From Amoebophrya sp. A120 (lineage: Eukaryota > Sar > Dinophyceae > Syndiniales > Amoebophryaceae), in NCBI GenBank assembly GCA_905178155.1, contig CAJINV010000003.1, positions 11,105,737 through 11,169,736 on the forward strand: a stretch of DNA of 64,000 bases, given 5' to 3'. Shown one piece after another: positions 1 to 11,000 of this stretch. Under the pieces are notes generated by a model, which worked only from the letters and a program-made list of their open reading frames with translations, did no database searches and was not told where the DNA came from. How positions within the stretch are numbered: position 1 is the first letter of the stretch; every line of letters starts with the position of its first letter. Made by a program: the position numbers and the translations under genes.

Positions 1-405
1 GGCTTCGCTGCTTCGAGGCTTCGCTGCTTCGAGGCTTCGCTGCTTCGAGGCTTCGCTGCTTCATCGAGGCTTCGCTGTTTCGAGGCTTCGCTGCTTCGAG
101 GCTTCGCTGCTTCGAGGCTTCGCCGCTTAAAAGCTTCTTGGGCAGGCACTTTGACTGCGTTTCGTTGTTGTTGTTTTTCGTTTCTATTGTTTGTTTTCGT
201 TTTTTGTTTCCATTCTTTGTTTCCATTCTTTGTTTTCATTCTTTGTTTTCATTCTTTGTTTTCATTCTTTGTTTTCGTTTTTCGTTTCTATTCTTTGTTT
301 TCGTTTTTCGTTTCCATTCTTTGTTTTCGTTTTTCGTTTCCATTCTTTGTTTTCGTTTTTCGTTTCCATTCTTTGTTTTTGTTTTTCGTTTCTATTCTTT
401 GTTTT
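1..405. repeat. Satellite block: GCTTCGAG-type repeat followed by T-rich repeat
   Basis: Positions 1-128 are tandem copies of a unit like GGCTTCGCTGCTTCGA. Positions 165-405 are tandem copies of a T-rich unit built from TTTTCGTTTTTCGTTTCCA and CATTCTTTG. All three forward frames stay open here (Phe/Ser/Leu-rich) only because the repeat lacks stop codons, so no gene is called. The same two blocks in the same order end the larger satellite array at about 7190-7375, so the window starts inside a second copy. Confidence 0.9.
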
Positions 406-465
406 TATTGCGGGATACTATTAAATAATGGGTTTTCTGACTTATAACTAGTCATGGTAGAGATT
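406..465. repeat. Conserved flank of the T-rich satellite (copy 1)
   Basis: About 60 bp directly after the T-rich block (from ATTGCGGGATACTATTAAAT) recur at 7366-7425 with a handful of differences. This shows that the satellite and its unique edge were duplicated together, not merely that similar repeats arose twice. Confidence 0.85.
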
Positions 466-593
466 TGTTTATACCAAATGCGCCCTTTGCCTCTTGGCAC
501 TTTTCGTGCAAAACCTGCACTCATGCCGACGCTTGTATTGCAATACCGGGGGTGGAGAGACGAGAGTTGTGCCCTCTCATACCCGGGCGTGAA

Positions 594-2771
594 ATGAACA
601 TGGAACGAATGGCCGAGGACTGTCGATATTGGAGAGGCATCCTGGCGTATCGCAAGAACATCAAACTGCTTCACACTGTAAACTTGTGATGCATACAATG
701 CAACACAGACGCGTTTGTCATTGTCTTGCTACACATGCGAGATATTGGGTTTTTCAACGTGTGGTCCCTTAGGAAGCACGGATGGCAGGTTTTCTTTGTC
801 ATGTGTAACGAACTTTGATTCAAAACTTGCATTTGCTGCAAAATCCATAGATGTAGTGAAGCACTTTTTTCGTATGATATTGCGGAGATTCTGCAGGAAG
901 TGGAGACGAGAGACCGAGTTGATGTGGCGCCCCGCGATGATACCAGCCAGGTTCTGGATTATCCTGTGCAAAAGTATCGTACTCGTACTGCAATCATGCA
1001 TTACAAATCTTTTTCTCAAGGTAAATCAGCATTACAGATTTTGCTTCTCATGCTGAGTAAATTTGTAATGCATTTATAGGAGTACGATACTTTTGCAGTT
1101 CATATGGATGCCGCCGTAGCGATGATTGCTAAAGCTGACGACGTGCTAGACAAGGCAAAAGCGTCGAGTGGTGCCTCGGACAAGGTCCATGAGGACAGCG
1201 TGGCACCACGAGGCTGTGATGTAGCGGGTGCTTCACCTCATGCAGTGGCGACGTCCAGCTCGACGTCTGGAGGGTCGTGCGCGACGGCGTCATGTCCTGA
1301 TTGGGATGGTGCTGCGGCAGGAGCAGCTAGGCCTAGTACGACTGCGGAATGTCTTGTTGGACCACGAGCAACCACGACAGCTACGGCACCAGGACGAAAC
1401 CACGTCCACTGCGCGTCTTCATCCAGACAATCCCCGACTCCAAATCTGCTGAGAGGTGCCACGGCTGCCAGCAGTGCGCATAAGAACAAAGCGCAGCGGA
1501 GGAAAAAAGCCCAAGAGGAGGCCGCGGCTGCGAGACATAAAAGCGCCTGTGCTGGGGAGGTGGAGTGTTGTCTGGCCGAGTTGAAGCAGATCAAGACGGC
1601 GGCCGACGCGAGTTTTTGTCGTGCTGTTACGAAATGCCTACGCTTTTACGCAATCGGCCTAGCAGCTTTCGTTGGCACATGCTACGCCCGGAATCATGAC
1701 TTGGATTACGTGGCTCGAATTGCAAAACAAGCCACGGTGGATGCGCTCCGTGACCTCTTTCACCCTTTCACGGCAGCGGGCAACGGTCAGTATGAGCAGG
1801 GCCGTGGTATTATTGCTGCGTTTCGTAACAAGGATCAAGACCCCACTTCAGGCTTTCTGCCCTATCAAGCGGCCCGTAGTGCAGAATTGCTTTCTCGTTC
1901 ATCAGCGGCGTCATCAATATCCCAAGATGAAAATGTAGAACGGGGAGCGGGTGATCGAGAGGAATTGATTGCACCTGACGTGCTTGCTCGTATGGCTAAC
2001 CGACCGGAATACGTACACGCAGCCTTCCGCAGTCACACAACTTCAAGCACGGCAGCAGCTCGGCAAGACAAAGATGCTCTTCTTTCGACGCAGCGCGAGA
2101 GAAATAAGGGCGACGAAACAACAGGCACAGCCATGTTGACTGGTGTGGTCAGTAGCGATCATGAGGAGGGCGGAGAACAAGCGGGCACAGAACGGGGCTG
2201 CAGCGACGGAGGCGATCATGTCTCTGAATCGGATTCAAGCAAGGTGCTGGCGCAACGCGACGGGCATACGTCGATGGCAGCCTGCGCGACTGCAGAGGGA
2301 TCATCAACAAGGTCACAGAATGGGCAAACAGATGAAGAGCGCACGAGCATGGCTGCTGCGGACAAGCAGCTAGTAACCAGCACGTTATTGCACGACTTGA
2401 TGATTGCGTATCCCCATATCCGGGAAATCTTGAAGCTGTACGGTTGCGTGATGCTCATGGCTCTTGGTGCGCAAAACCTGTATCGTTCAGTCAAAGGCGA
2501 ACATGGTATCTTCGGCGCACTGGAACTGGTAAGACAGGAGACACAGGAAGACCAGGGCATGGCTGTGCGTGGTCACGGGCACAGCCATGCCTCCGCTGGT
2601 GATGCAGCTGCACGAGGACCTGCATTCGCAGCAACTGATGACGTTGCTGCCTTTGGATCATCCGGTAGGGCTCAGCAGCCGGTCCGACCAGGGTCGTCTG
2701 CTTCAGCAGTTGCTGCCCTCCCGCGGCGCCCGGGAAAAAACGTTGGTGTCAAGATGCGCAACCGAAAATGA
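594..2771 (+). CDS. Unrecognised low-complexity protein with two hydrophobic segments; two introners
   Basis: Proposed exons are 594-647, 885-959 and 1110-2771 (596 aa). Both introns are introners; removing them with one copy of the flanking 5-bp duplication keeps the frame and gives a continuous helical N-terminus (..LAEILQEVETRD.. and ..SQVLDAAVAMIAKADD..). The protein is rich in Ala, Ser, Thr and Gly. A hydrophobic segment lies near residues 219-236 (CLRFYAIGLAAFVGTC) and a second near residue 480 (LYGCVMLMALGAQNLY). A Lys/Arg/Gln/Glu-rich stretch with Ala lies between residues 170 and 190. I recognise no family. The first Met at 594 is preceded by open sequence back to about 465, so an earlier exon is possible. 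The end at 2771 is a clear stop. Confidence 0.6.
648..884 (+). mobile_element. Introner (237 nt), TAT..ATA type
   Basis: Starts TATCGCAAGAACATC and ends TTCGTATGATA, with inverted arms that share TGCTTCAC. It is flanked by TGGCG (643-647) and TTGCG (880-884, one mismatch). Splicing out 648-884 joins CTG GCG to GAG ATT in frame. The body contains TTGTGATGC, a motif common to these elements. Confidence 0.7.
960..1109 (+). mobile_element. Introner (150 nt), TATCCTGTG family
   Basis: Inverted arms share TGCAAAAGTATCGTACTC at about 972-989, and the complement lies at 1080-1097. A perfect 5-bp duplication TGGAT occurs at 955-959 and 1105-1109. Removal gives CAG GTT CTG GAT GCC GCC GTA, in frame. 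The arms match those of the element at 50490. Confidence 0.85.
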
Positions 2772-3534
2772 GGATTTGAAAAGTGGTCATGTGATAAGCC
2801 CCTGCCTGATTACGCTTCGTGTTCTTCTTGAAGACGATGACGCCTACAAGTTCCACGTGCTGCAGACCCAAGGTTTAGACGCCGCATTCGTTCTTACCGC
2901 TCATGTCTAGTGCTAGTTCTAGTTGTAGAAGCAGTAAAAAAAATTATGCGTTTCCGTTTTGCTATTTTGCACTTCATCGACTACTTAAGTATTTTCTATT
3001 TTTTCGAGAGCTGGCCACTGCGAGTCGGCCAGGAAATCTTGTAGTTGCACGCATTTTTAACCACGAGTGGGGGTCATGCCCATGATCTTCACCCATCGAC
3101 TGCAATGGAATCGCTTCTTCGATTGGGTATTATGCGGCACAAAAAGAACTATAAAAGTTTAATATCACGCCGGTTTGATGATTTTATATGTACCACATGG
3201 CACAACCACAAGCAGCTGACTTCATATTGATACACAGTAGACCACGTGCGTCGTTTCATTATGCTTACATCTACCTTTTCAAACCGAAACGTCGTTCTCG
3301 TGCGGTATCTGTGGATTTTTGGCCAGGACTTTAGTTCGCCACAGAATTCACCAACCGACAGTAAACTGAAATGTCATATTGTATACTAGCCTTATCCCGC
3401 TTCCCGTGTCCAGTAGCCTGCAGACTTAATAGTATTCCGCTAGATGAATAATAGCCCTCAGCGTTTCTCTGTGGAAAATCGTCGTCGGCGCTTCAGCACA
3501 GGCAGGCCCATCTGCCTGCTATTTTCAAAGCGCC
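2772..3534. other. Intergenic; no gene seen
   Basis: AT-richer sequence with only short open frames and no domain-like translation. It presumably holds the 3' end of the upstream gene and the entry into the satellite array. Confidence 0.5.
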
Positions 3535-5190
3535 AGAACGGCATGGCCACGATCCGGCACCGGCGCGGCTGGCAGGTTGGCCCTTGCCGCCATCTTGCAT
3601 GCTGGCACTGGCGGGGCCGCGATCTGGCGGCGGGGGGCGGGCATGATCGGGCACCGGCTTGGCCAGGGTCTGGCACCGGCTTAGCCAGGGCCTGAAACCG
3701 GCGTGGCCAGGGTCCGGCACCGGCTTGGGCATGATCGGGCACCGGCATGGCCATGATCTGGCACCGCCTACCTTCGCCGTGATTTGGCACCGGCTTGGCG
3801 ATGCTCTGACACCGGCAGGCAGGCTTGGCCATGATCCATCCGGCACCGGCTTGGCCATGATCTGGCGCAAGGGCTTGGCCTTGCCATGATCTGGCAGGCA
3901 CCGGCTTGGTGGCTGGCCTGGCCATGATTTGGCACCGGCTGCGGCTCAGCCACGACCCGGAACCAGCTTGGCTTGGCCATGACCTGGCACCGGCTTGGGC
4001 ATGGGCGAGCACCGGCCTTGCTGTGATCTGGCACCGGCCGGCCTGGCCATGATCTGGCACCGGAAGGCCGGCAGGCTTGGCCGTGTATGATCTGGCACCG
4101 GCTCGGCTACAACCTGGCACCGGCTTGGCCATGATCTGGCGCCGGCTTGTCCACGACCTGGCACTGGCTTGGCCACGACCCGGGGCCGGCTTGGGCGTGA
4201 TCTGGCGCCGGCTTGGCCATGATCTGCCTGGCACCGCCTTGGCCGCGACCCGGCACCGGCTTGCCTGGCAACGACCTGGCACCGGCGTGGCCATGATTTG
4301 GCACCGGCTTGGCCATGATCTGGCACCGGCTCGCTTGGACGCGACCTGTCTGGCACCGGTTCGGCGATGATATGGCGCCGGCTTGGTAACGACCCACCTG
4401 GCACCGGCATGGCCATGATCTGGCAACGGCCTTGCCGCTTCCTGGCACCGGCTTGGGCGTGATCTGGCAGCGGGCTGGCCATGTTCCGGCACCGGCGGGC
4501 CTGGCCACCAGAATCACTCGGAACCGGCCTGGCCATGATCTGGCGCCGGCGGGCAGGGTGGCAGACGGTGGCAGGCGAGGGCATGATCTGGCACCGGTTT
4601 GGCCACGGCCTGGCGCCGGCACGCAGGCTTGTTTGGCCTGGCGGTTCGGACCGCGCGCGACCTGGCGCCAGCGACCCGGGCCATGATCTGGCACGCACCG
4701 GCAGGCTTGGACACGGACGACCTGGCGTCGGCTTGGCCACGCCATGATCTGGGTGGCTCAGGCTCGCCCATGATCTGGCACCGGCTTTGTCATGATCTGC
4801 CGGGCACCGGCCGGGGGGGGGGCTTTGCATGCCCCGATCTGGCACCGGCCGGCTAGGCTTGGCCGTGTATGATCTGGCACGCATCCATCGGCAGGCTTGG
4901 TTTGGCCATGATCTGCCACCGACCGGCCTGGCCACGACCGGGCACCGGCAGGCTTCGCCAGGAAGGATCTGGCACCGGCTTGGCCACGGCCTTGCATTGG
5001 CTTGGCCAAGATCTGGCACCGGCTCGGCAATTATGAATGACGTGGCGTTGGCTGGTAGGCTTGGCTGGCAGGCCATTGGCCCGGCACCGGCTTGGCCATG
5101 ACCTGGCACCGGCAGGCTTCGCCACGACCTGGAACCGGCCCCCCCGACCCTGATCTGGCACCGGCGCGGCCACGACCTGGCTCCGCTGCG
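3535..5190. repeat. Satellite array, GGCACCGGCTTGGCCATGAT-type unit
   Basis: Dozens of degenerate head-to-tail copies of a unit of about 20-25 bp (GGCACCGGCTTGGCCATGAT plus CTG). Long open frames run through it on both strands (for example 3458-4492 and 3946-5109, minus) with peptides such as PVPDHGQAGARSWPSRCQ. These translate the repeat in whatever frame is open and are not called as genes. Confidence 0.9.
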
Positions 5191-5575
5191 GCTTCGCTGC
5201 GGCGTTGTTACTTCGAGGCCGCGTTGCTTCGAGGTTTTGTTGCGGCTTCGAGCGGCCTGCGCTGCGGCTTCGAGGCTTCGCTGCGTCTTCGGGGCTTCGC
5301 TGCGGCTTCTAGGCTTCGCTGCGGCTTCGAGCCGTCGCTGAGGCTTCGGGGCTTTGCTGCGGCTTCGGGGCGTCGCTGCGGCTTCGAGGCCTCGCTACGG
5401 CTTCGAGGCTTCGCCGCGGCTTCGAGACTTCGTTCGCTGCGGCTTCGAGGCTTCTATCTTCGCTTCTATCCTCGCCTCGGGGCTCCTTTGCTTCGGGGCG
5501 CCTCTCTTCGCTTCGGGGCATCTCTCTTCGCTTCGCGGCTTCTTTGCTTCGGGGCTTTTATCTTCGCTTCGGGTC
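5191..5575. repeat. Satellite block, GCTTCGAGGCTTCGCTGCG unit
   Basis: Tandem copies of a roughly 20-bp unit GCTTCGAGGCTTCGCTGCG, the same family as 1-128 and 5966-7190. It interrupts the GGCACCGG-type arrays on either side. Confidence 0.88.
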
Positions 5576-5965
5576 TTGGCCATGGTTCGGCTTGGCCATG
5601 CTGAATGGCCCGGCACCGGCTCGCCTCGGCCATGGTCCGGCACCTTCTCGGCTTGGCCATGCATGCTCCGGCACCGGCTCGGCTTGGCCATGCATCGTCC
5701 GGCACCCACCGGCTCGGCTTGGCCATGCATGGTCCGGCACCGGCTCGGCTTGGCCATGCATAGTCCGGCTCGGCTCGGCCATGGTCCGGCACCGGCTTGG
5801 CCTTGCCAGGGTCCGGCACGCACCGGCCCGGCCTTGCCATCCATGGTCCGGCATGCACCGGCTCGGTCTGCTCATGGCCCGGCACCGGCTCGCCTTGCTT
5901 GGCCATGGTCCGGCAGGCACGCACCGGCTCGGCTTGGCCATGGTCCGGCACCGGCCGGCGCGGCT
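5576..5965. repeat. Satellite block, GGTCCGGCACCGGCTCGG unit
   Basis: Tandem copies of a roughly 30-bp unit related to the 3535-5190 array (shared core GGCACCGGCT and TTGGCCATG) but with GTCCGG in place of GATCTGG. It is a diverged second array of the same satellite. Confidence 0.88.
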
Positions 5966-7190
5966 TCGTCGAGGCTTTACTGCTTCGGGGCCCCGCGGCT
6001 TCGGGGCTTCGCGCGTTGTTTCGTACGTTGTTGCGCCGTGGCTTCGTGCGTTCGTTGCTGCTTCGAGGTTTCGTACGTTGCTGCCTCGGGGTTTCGTACG
6101 TTGCTGCCCCGAGGCGTCGCGCGCTGCTGCTTCGGGGCCTCGCACGCTGCTGCCTCGAGGTTTCTCACGCTGCTGCCTCGAGGTTTCGCGCGTTGCCGCC
6201 TCGAGGTTTCTCACGCTGTTGCCTCGAGGTTTCGCACGTTGCTGACCCGAGGCTTCGCACGCTGCTGCCTCGAGGCTTCAGACGCCGCTTCGAGGCTTCA
6301 GGCGCTGCTTCGAGGCCTCAGGCGCTGCTTCGAGGCCTGAGGCGGTGCTTCGGGGCTTTGCTGCTTCGACGCTTCGCTGCTTCGAGGCTTCGCTGTGTGC
6401 TTCGAGGCTTCGCCGCGTGCTTCGAGGTTTCGCCGCGTGCTTCGAGGCTTCGCCGCGTGCTTCGAGGCTTCGCCGCGTGCTTCGAGGCTTCGCTGCGTGC
6501 TTCGAGGCTTCGTCGCGTGCTTCGAGGCTTCGCTGCGTGCTTCGAGGCTTCGCTGCGTGCTTCGAGGCTTCGCTGCGCGCTTCGAGGCTTCGCGGCGCGC
6601 TTCGAGGCTTCGATCGCTGCGCGCTTCGAGCTTCGCCGCTTCGAGGCTTCGAGGCGTCGCTGCTTCGAGGCGTCGCTGCTTCGCTGCTCCCTTCGAGGCC
6701 TCGCCGCTTCGAGGCTTCGCTGCTTCGAGGCCTCGCTGCTTCGAGGCTTCGCTGCTTCGAGGCTTCGCTGCTTCGAGGCTTTGCTGCTTCGAGGCTTCCT
6801 TCGAGGCTTCGTTGCTCCCTTCGAGGCTTCGCTGCCCCCTCCGAGGCTTCGCTGCTCCCCTCGCGGCTTCGCTGCTCCCCTCGCGGCTTCGCTGCTCCCT
6901 TCGCGGCTTCGCTGCTCCCTTCGAGGCTTCGCTGCTTCCTTCGAGGCTTCGCTGCTTCCTTCGAGGCTTCGCTGCTTCCTTCGAGGCTTCGCTGCTTCGA
7001 GGCTTCGCGGCTTCGCCGCTCTTCGAGGCTTTGCGGCTCTTCGAGGCTTCGCGGCCCTTCGAGGCTTTGCAGCTCTTCGAGGCTTCGCGGCTCTTCGAGG
7101 CTTCTTCGTTGCTTCGAGGCTTCGCTGCTTCGGCGTTTCGAGGCCCCTTCGTTTCGAGGCTTCGTCGCTTAGAAGCTTGGGCGCTTTGTC
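5966..7190. repeat. Long GCTTCGAGG satellite array with higher-order variants
   Basis: Successive sub-blocks of a 16-20 bp unit: GTTTCGTACGTTGCTGCCT variants (6000-6260), GTGCTTCGAGGCTTCGCCGC (6400-6600), GCTCCCTTCGAGGCTTCGCT (6800-6990) and CTCTTCGAGGCTTCGCGG (7020-7100). The regional changes in unit suggest local amplification. A 576-codon open frame (5797-7527) is repeat-driven and rejected as a gene. Confidence 0.88.
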
Positions 7191-7192
7191 AG

Positions 7193-7425
7193 CATTTCGT
7201 TGTTGTTGTTTTTCGTTTCTATTCTTTGTTTTCGTTTTTTGTTTTCATTCTTTGTTTTCGTTTTTCGTTTTTATTCTTTGTTTTCGTTTTTTGTTTCCAT
7301 TGTTTGTTGTCGTTTCTCGTTTCCATTCTTTGTTTTTGTTTTTCGTTTCTGTTCTTTGTTTCTATTGCGGAATACTATTAAATAATGGGTTTTCTCACCT
7401 TTCGCTAGTCATTGTAGAGATTGAT
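7193..7425. repeat. T-rich satellite and conserved flank (copy 2)
   Basis: Repeats of CATTCTTTG and TTTTCGTTTTTCG at 7200-7365 are followed by the same approximately 60-bp flank found at 406-465. The preceding GAAGCTT motif and TTTCGTTGTTGTTGTTTTTC also match the first copy. Confidence 0.85.
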
Positions 7426-8080
7426 TGTTCGCTTGAAATGGTGACCTTGCCCTTTCTTGTTAAAATCTGGAGGAGGTGCGAAACTCATCCCCATGATGTG
7501 TGGTTTGCAGCAAATGAACGAGAATAGGAAAACTTCTTGGAAGCATGAATATCTTCTATTTATTGCTTCGAATTCGAAAAATGAAAATGTACAATGAGTA
7601 ATTTTCCTTTTCCTTCGCTGTCGCTTTCAATCCAACGTGAGCACACTTCTTTCAGTGCTGACAGCGAATGTCCGGCAGTTCCAGTTGTATGGGTCTGGTG
7701 ATGTAGCTCAACTTTTGCTTGAGCCTAGTTTTGTCGTGCTTCACAAGTTTTTCCTTTCGTTTATGCTCCGCCTTTTCGTGGTCTTTTGCACAAGTACCAA
7801 GAACTATGATCTCTGGTAAGTGATGCTTCAGCATCGTCGTAATTTCCGATGGATGATTTTCAAACACCCGATTCATCATTGGGATGCTTGTACTAGGTAA
7901 CGCGACTCATGTGCACATGAGGGCTGCCAGCTGCGTAGTGTCATACTATCCATTCTTCAGTATAAGTCCGTATCCATTTTCGCTCAAAGATTCATCATGC
8001 AGTGGCCAAAGCAACAGCAAGTACCTGGCGTGATTAGCAACATGATCATGATAGTACTTCACGCAATTTAAAGTCAACAA
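7426..8080. other. Intergenic; no gene seen
   Basis: Only short open frames and no recognisable motif. Presumably holds the upstream region of the gene starting at 8081, where an in-frame stop lies just before the start codon. Confidence 0.5.
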
Positions 8081-11000
8081 ATGCGATGCCGTTTCTTTGT
8101 GTGCGCGGAATCTTCTGCATGCGACTCATGCGAAGTCGGTGTTGAACTTGAAGAAGACCAGACGAGCGCCGACGTTCCCGCAGTGGACGAGTACCATCGC
8201 ACGAGCAACAGTGTTCAAAGCGAAATCGAAACCGTCCCGAAGATGAAACTACGAACGCGGCCGGTACTAGATCAGGACGTGTATCTGTATAGCCCCAACG
8301 TGGCCTACGATATCATCCCAGACGGGCCTCCGGACGACGTCGGAGATCATATATATCTGTATAGCCCTAACGGAGCAGGCGGAGGCGCCCTAAAGAGCGC
8401 TTGCACAGGAACAAGTGAAGCTGGACTTCTGATGTCGCCGCTAGATGCACGCGCACGAAACGGAGGCGGCGCGGCTGAAGCATCAAGTGATAAATATCCT
8501 GCTCTACACGCAGATAAAATACTCGTGCAACAGGAACAAGTGGCGAACTTTCAGCCACGATCTTCAGGTCCTCCGGAAGTTGTAGATTCAAAGGGTCCAC
8601 TGTCCTTCATGCCGAGGATCGACGACTCTTCATCCATTTTAACCCGTATGTTGCCTTCACCTGCTGACTCTGTCGCCGTAGTACTAGACGAGGCGGACAC
8701 GAGTACAGTAACCACAACTGCTTCGCCAGGATCGCTACGCCTTGATGACGGGATGTCTGAAGAATCCCCGAGTCTAGCTTTTCCGGAACACGAAAAGAGA
8801 ACAAAGACTTTGGAAGAGCAGTACATCGACGCGTATAGGGAGCTCTTTGGAGACACAGATTTGTGGCAAGAGTGGAACAAGCCAGCGGAAACACAAAACG
8901 ACACTCAACGCGAACCCGGAACACCACGCGGCGACGCAACTAAAAATACCCCGCGCTACTCTTATACACCGCGCTACGGTTATACACCGCGCTATAATTC
9001 TACAACTACTACTTTTGGAGGAATTTCAAGTACCAGGGCCACCTCCAATGACAGCAGCAGCGATAAAACTGACCAGGCCCAAGATCGTCACGACTGGAAT
9101 AAAAGAAGCCGGAGTCAAGGTAGGTCCCGATCTCGATCCCGGCCATCAACGTGTGCCGAGCCTCATCATGGCAACTATTCTCTTCGAAGCATGTACCGGT
9201 CTCAATCCAGCAGGCGGTCACCGCAAAGGAGCCGTGGAGGTACAGCCTCCCCCTCTGAAATTGAGCAAAGATCGCGATACTCTTGTCGTTCTCAGAAACA
9301 AAGACCACGCACAAACTTCCGATCGCGGTCAAGGAGCCGCTCCCTATCCCGCTCGCGTTCGAGGGGAAGAAATTGCTGCTGCGAAGACCACTTTCACCCG
9401 GGGCGAGCGAGTGAGACGAGCTTCTCCGCCAATGGTGGCGGGAGGGCGCCAGCGACTTCGTGGCACAAAAGCAACCAGTCCGACGAAAGATCTCGTGGCA
9501 GTCAGTATGACAACCACTGGCGCGGGGGCCCTCTGCAAGAACAGTCGTGCTGGAGCTGGCGCGGCCAAAAACACAACTCTCACGGGTGGAGCTCTGAGAA
9601 TCACTGGCGCGGCCAAAAGTACGGACAGAATCACAACCACTGGCGCGGCCAAAAGTACAATTTTCGTGGGTGGAACTCTGAGAACCACTGGCGTGGCCAA
9701 AAGTACAATTTTCGTGGGTGGAACTCTCAGAACCACTGGCACGGCCAAAAGTGCAATTTTCGTGGGTGGAACTCTGAGAACCAGTGGCGCGGCCAAAAAT
9801 ACAATTTTCACGGGTGGAACTCTGAGAACCACTGGCGTGGCCGAAAGTACAATTTTCGTGGGTGGAACTCTGAGCACCACTGGCGTGGCCAAAAGTGCGA
9901 CCAGTATGACGACCACTACACCCAGTATGACGAGTGGAACTCTGAGAACCACTACAACCAGTATGACAAACACTGGCGCGGCCAAAGGTACAATTTTCAC
10001 GAGTGGAATCACCTCAGCGGGGAGACGAGCAGCGGCTTCTTCGTGGAGAATTCTGAACGGCCCTCAGCTCAAGAGATGAACACGCAGACGGGTTGCATGA
10101 GCCAAGCGTCCACTGCAAGTGGCAAGACCTTTACGACCGAGACCAATGCCTTTGCGTGTTCTCTTTCTGCAGGCTTCGGTGAAAGAACTGGACTTCAGAC
10201 GAACAACAGGCGAATGTCATCTGTCGTGACATCTGCTTCTACCGATGAACAACCTGCAGGAAATGTACTCAATCGCAGGCTGAGTGGTGCGACGGCAGCA
10301 GTGCTCGAGCGGCCAGAAAGTAACGGACCACGATTGATCACGCCGCTGCGGGGTATCGCTTCCGGTCTGGGCCTGTACAAGATCAACGCGTGGAAACCCG
10401 AGGGAATCACCGCGCACGAGCTTGCCGAGCTGGAGCGCATGACGAGGGAGAAGATGAGCAGTCTGAAGCACGACTTCGCTGTGCCTCCGGGGGGGCTCCG
10501 GTGGTGGGAAACCTTCGACGAGGGTGCGCCGCGGGCGGCGGCGCAGCTCGAGGCGAAGTTACTCGAGGCCAATGCGACGCGGGACACGGTGCGCGACACC
10601 GGAACTACCAAGGGCACCTACTCCAGGATGGGCATGAAGCAGTATAAGACAGCCGCCGCTGCGATTTTGCAAGACGACGCGCCGCCTTGGGGCTACGCAA
10701 AGCACGCGACTCTCGTGCTCGCTGCTCTGCGTTTCCAAACGCCTGCGCTGCGGAAGCTGTGGAGCGCTAGCAGCGAAGTAGTCCGAAACGCAGGGGCCGC
10801 GGCCCACCGGATAAAGGCCGCAGTCGTGCCGGATTTCCTGCCCCGATATGCGGACGACCTGAATGCCGCCCACCTGAACATAAAAACTCTGGTCACCATC
10901 TTCGTGCGTTGGGAAGTGGTGTCAGCGATGGCTTGCCTGCTGGAAGTGGCAGAGCCGGACCAGCAAGCGGCCGCGCAGCAGCAAAGACGCCAGGAGCAGC

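Noticed and set aside
3458-5109. Long minus-strand frames (344 and 387 codons) in the GGCACCGG array
   Set aside because: Repeat-driven open frames with no start context, domain or codon signal; several overlapping frames are equally open.
5797-7527. 576-codon open frame through the GCTTCGAGG array
   Set aside because: The peptide (RGFAASRLRCFEASLLRGFA type) simply translates the satellite; all frames are open there and unit changes shift at random.
9344-10012. 222-codon minus-strand frame (Val/Pro/Leu-rich), and an overlapping 410-codon + frame at 8847-10079
   Set aside because: Both are shadows of the 48-bp coding repeat in the 1058-aa gene.
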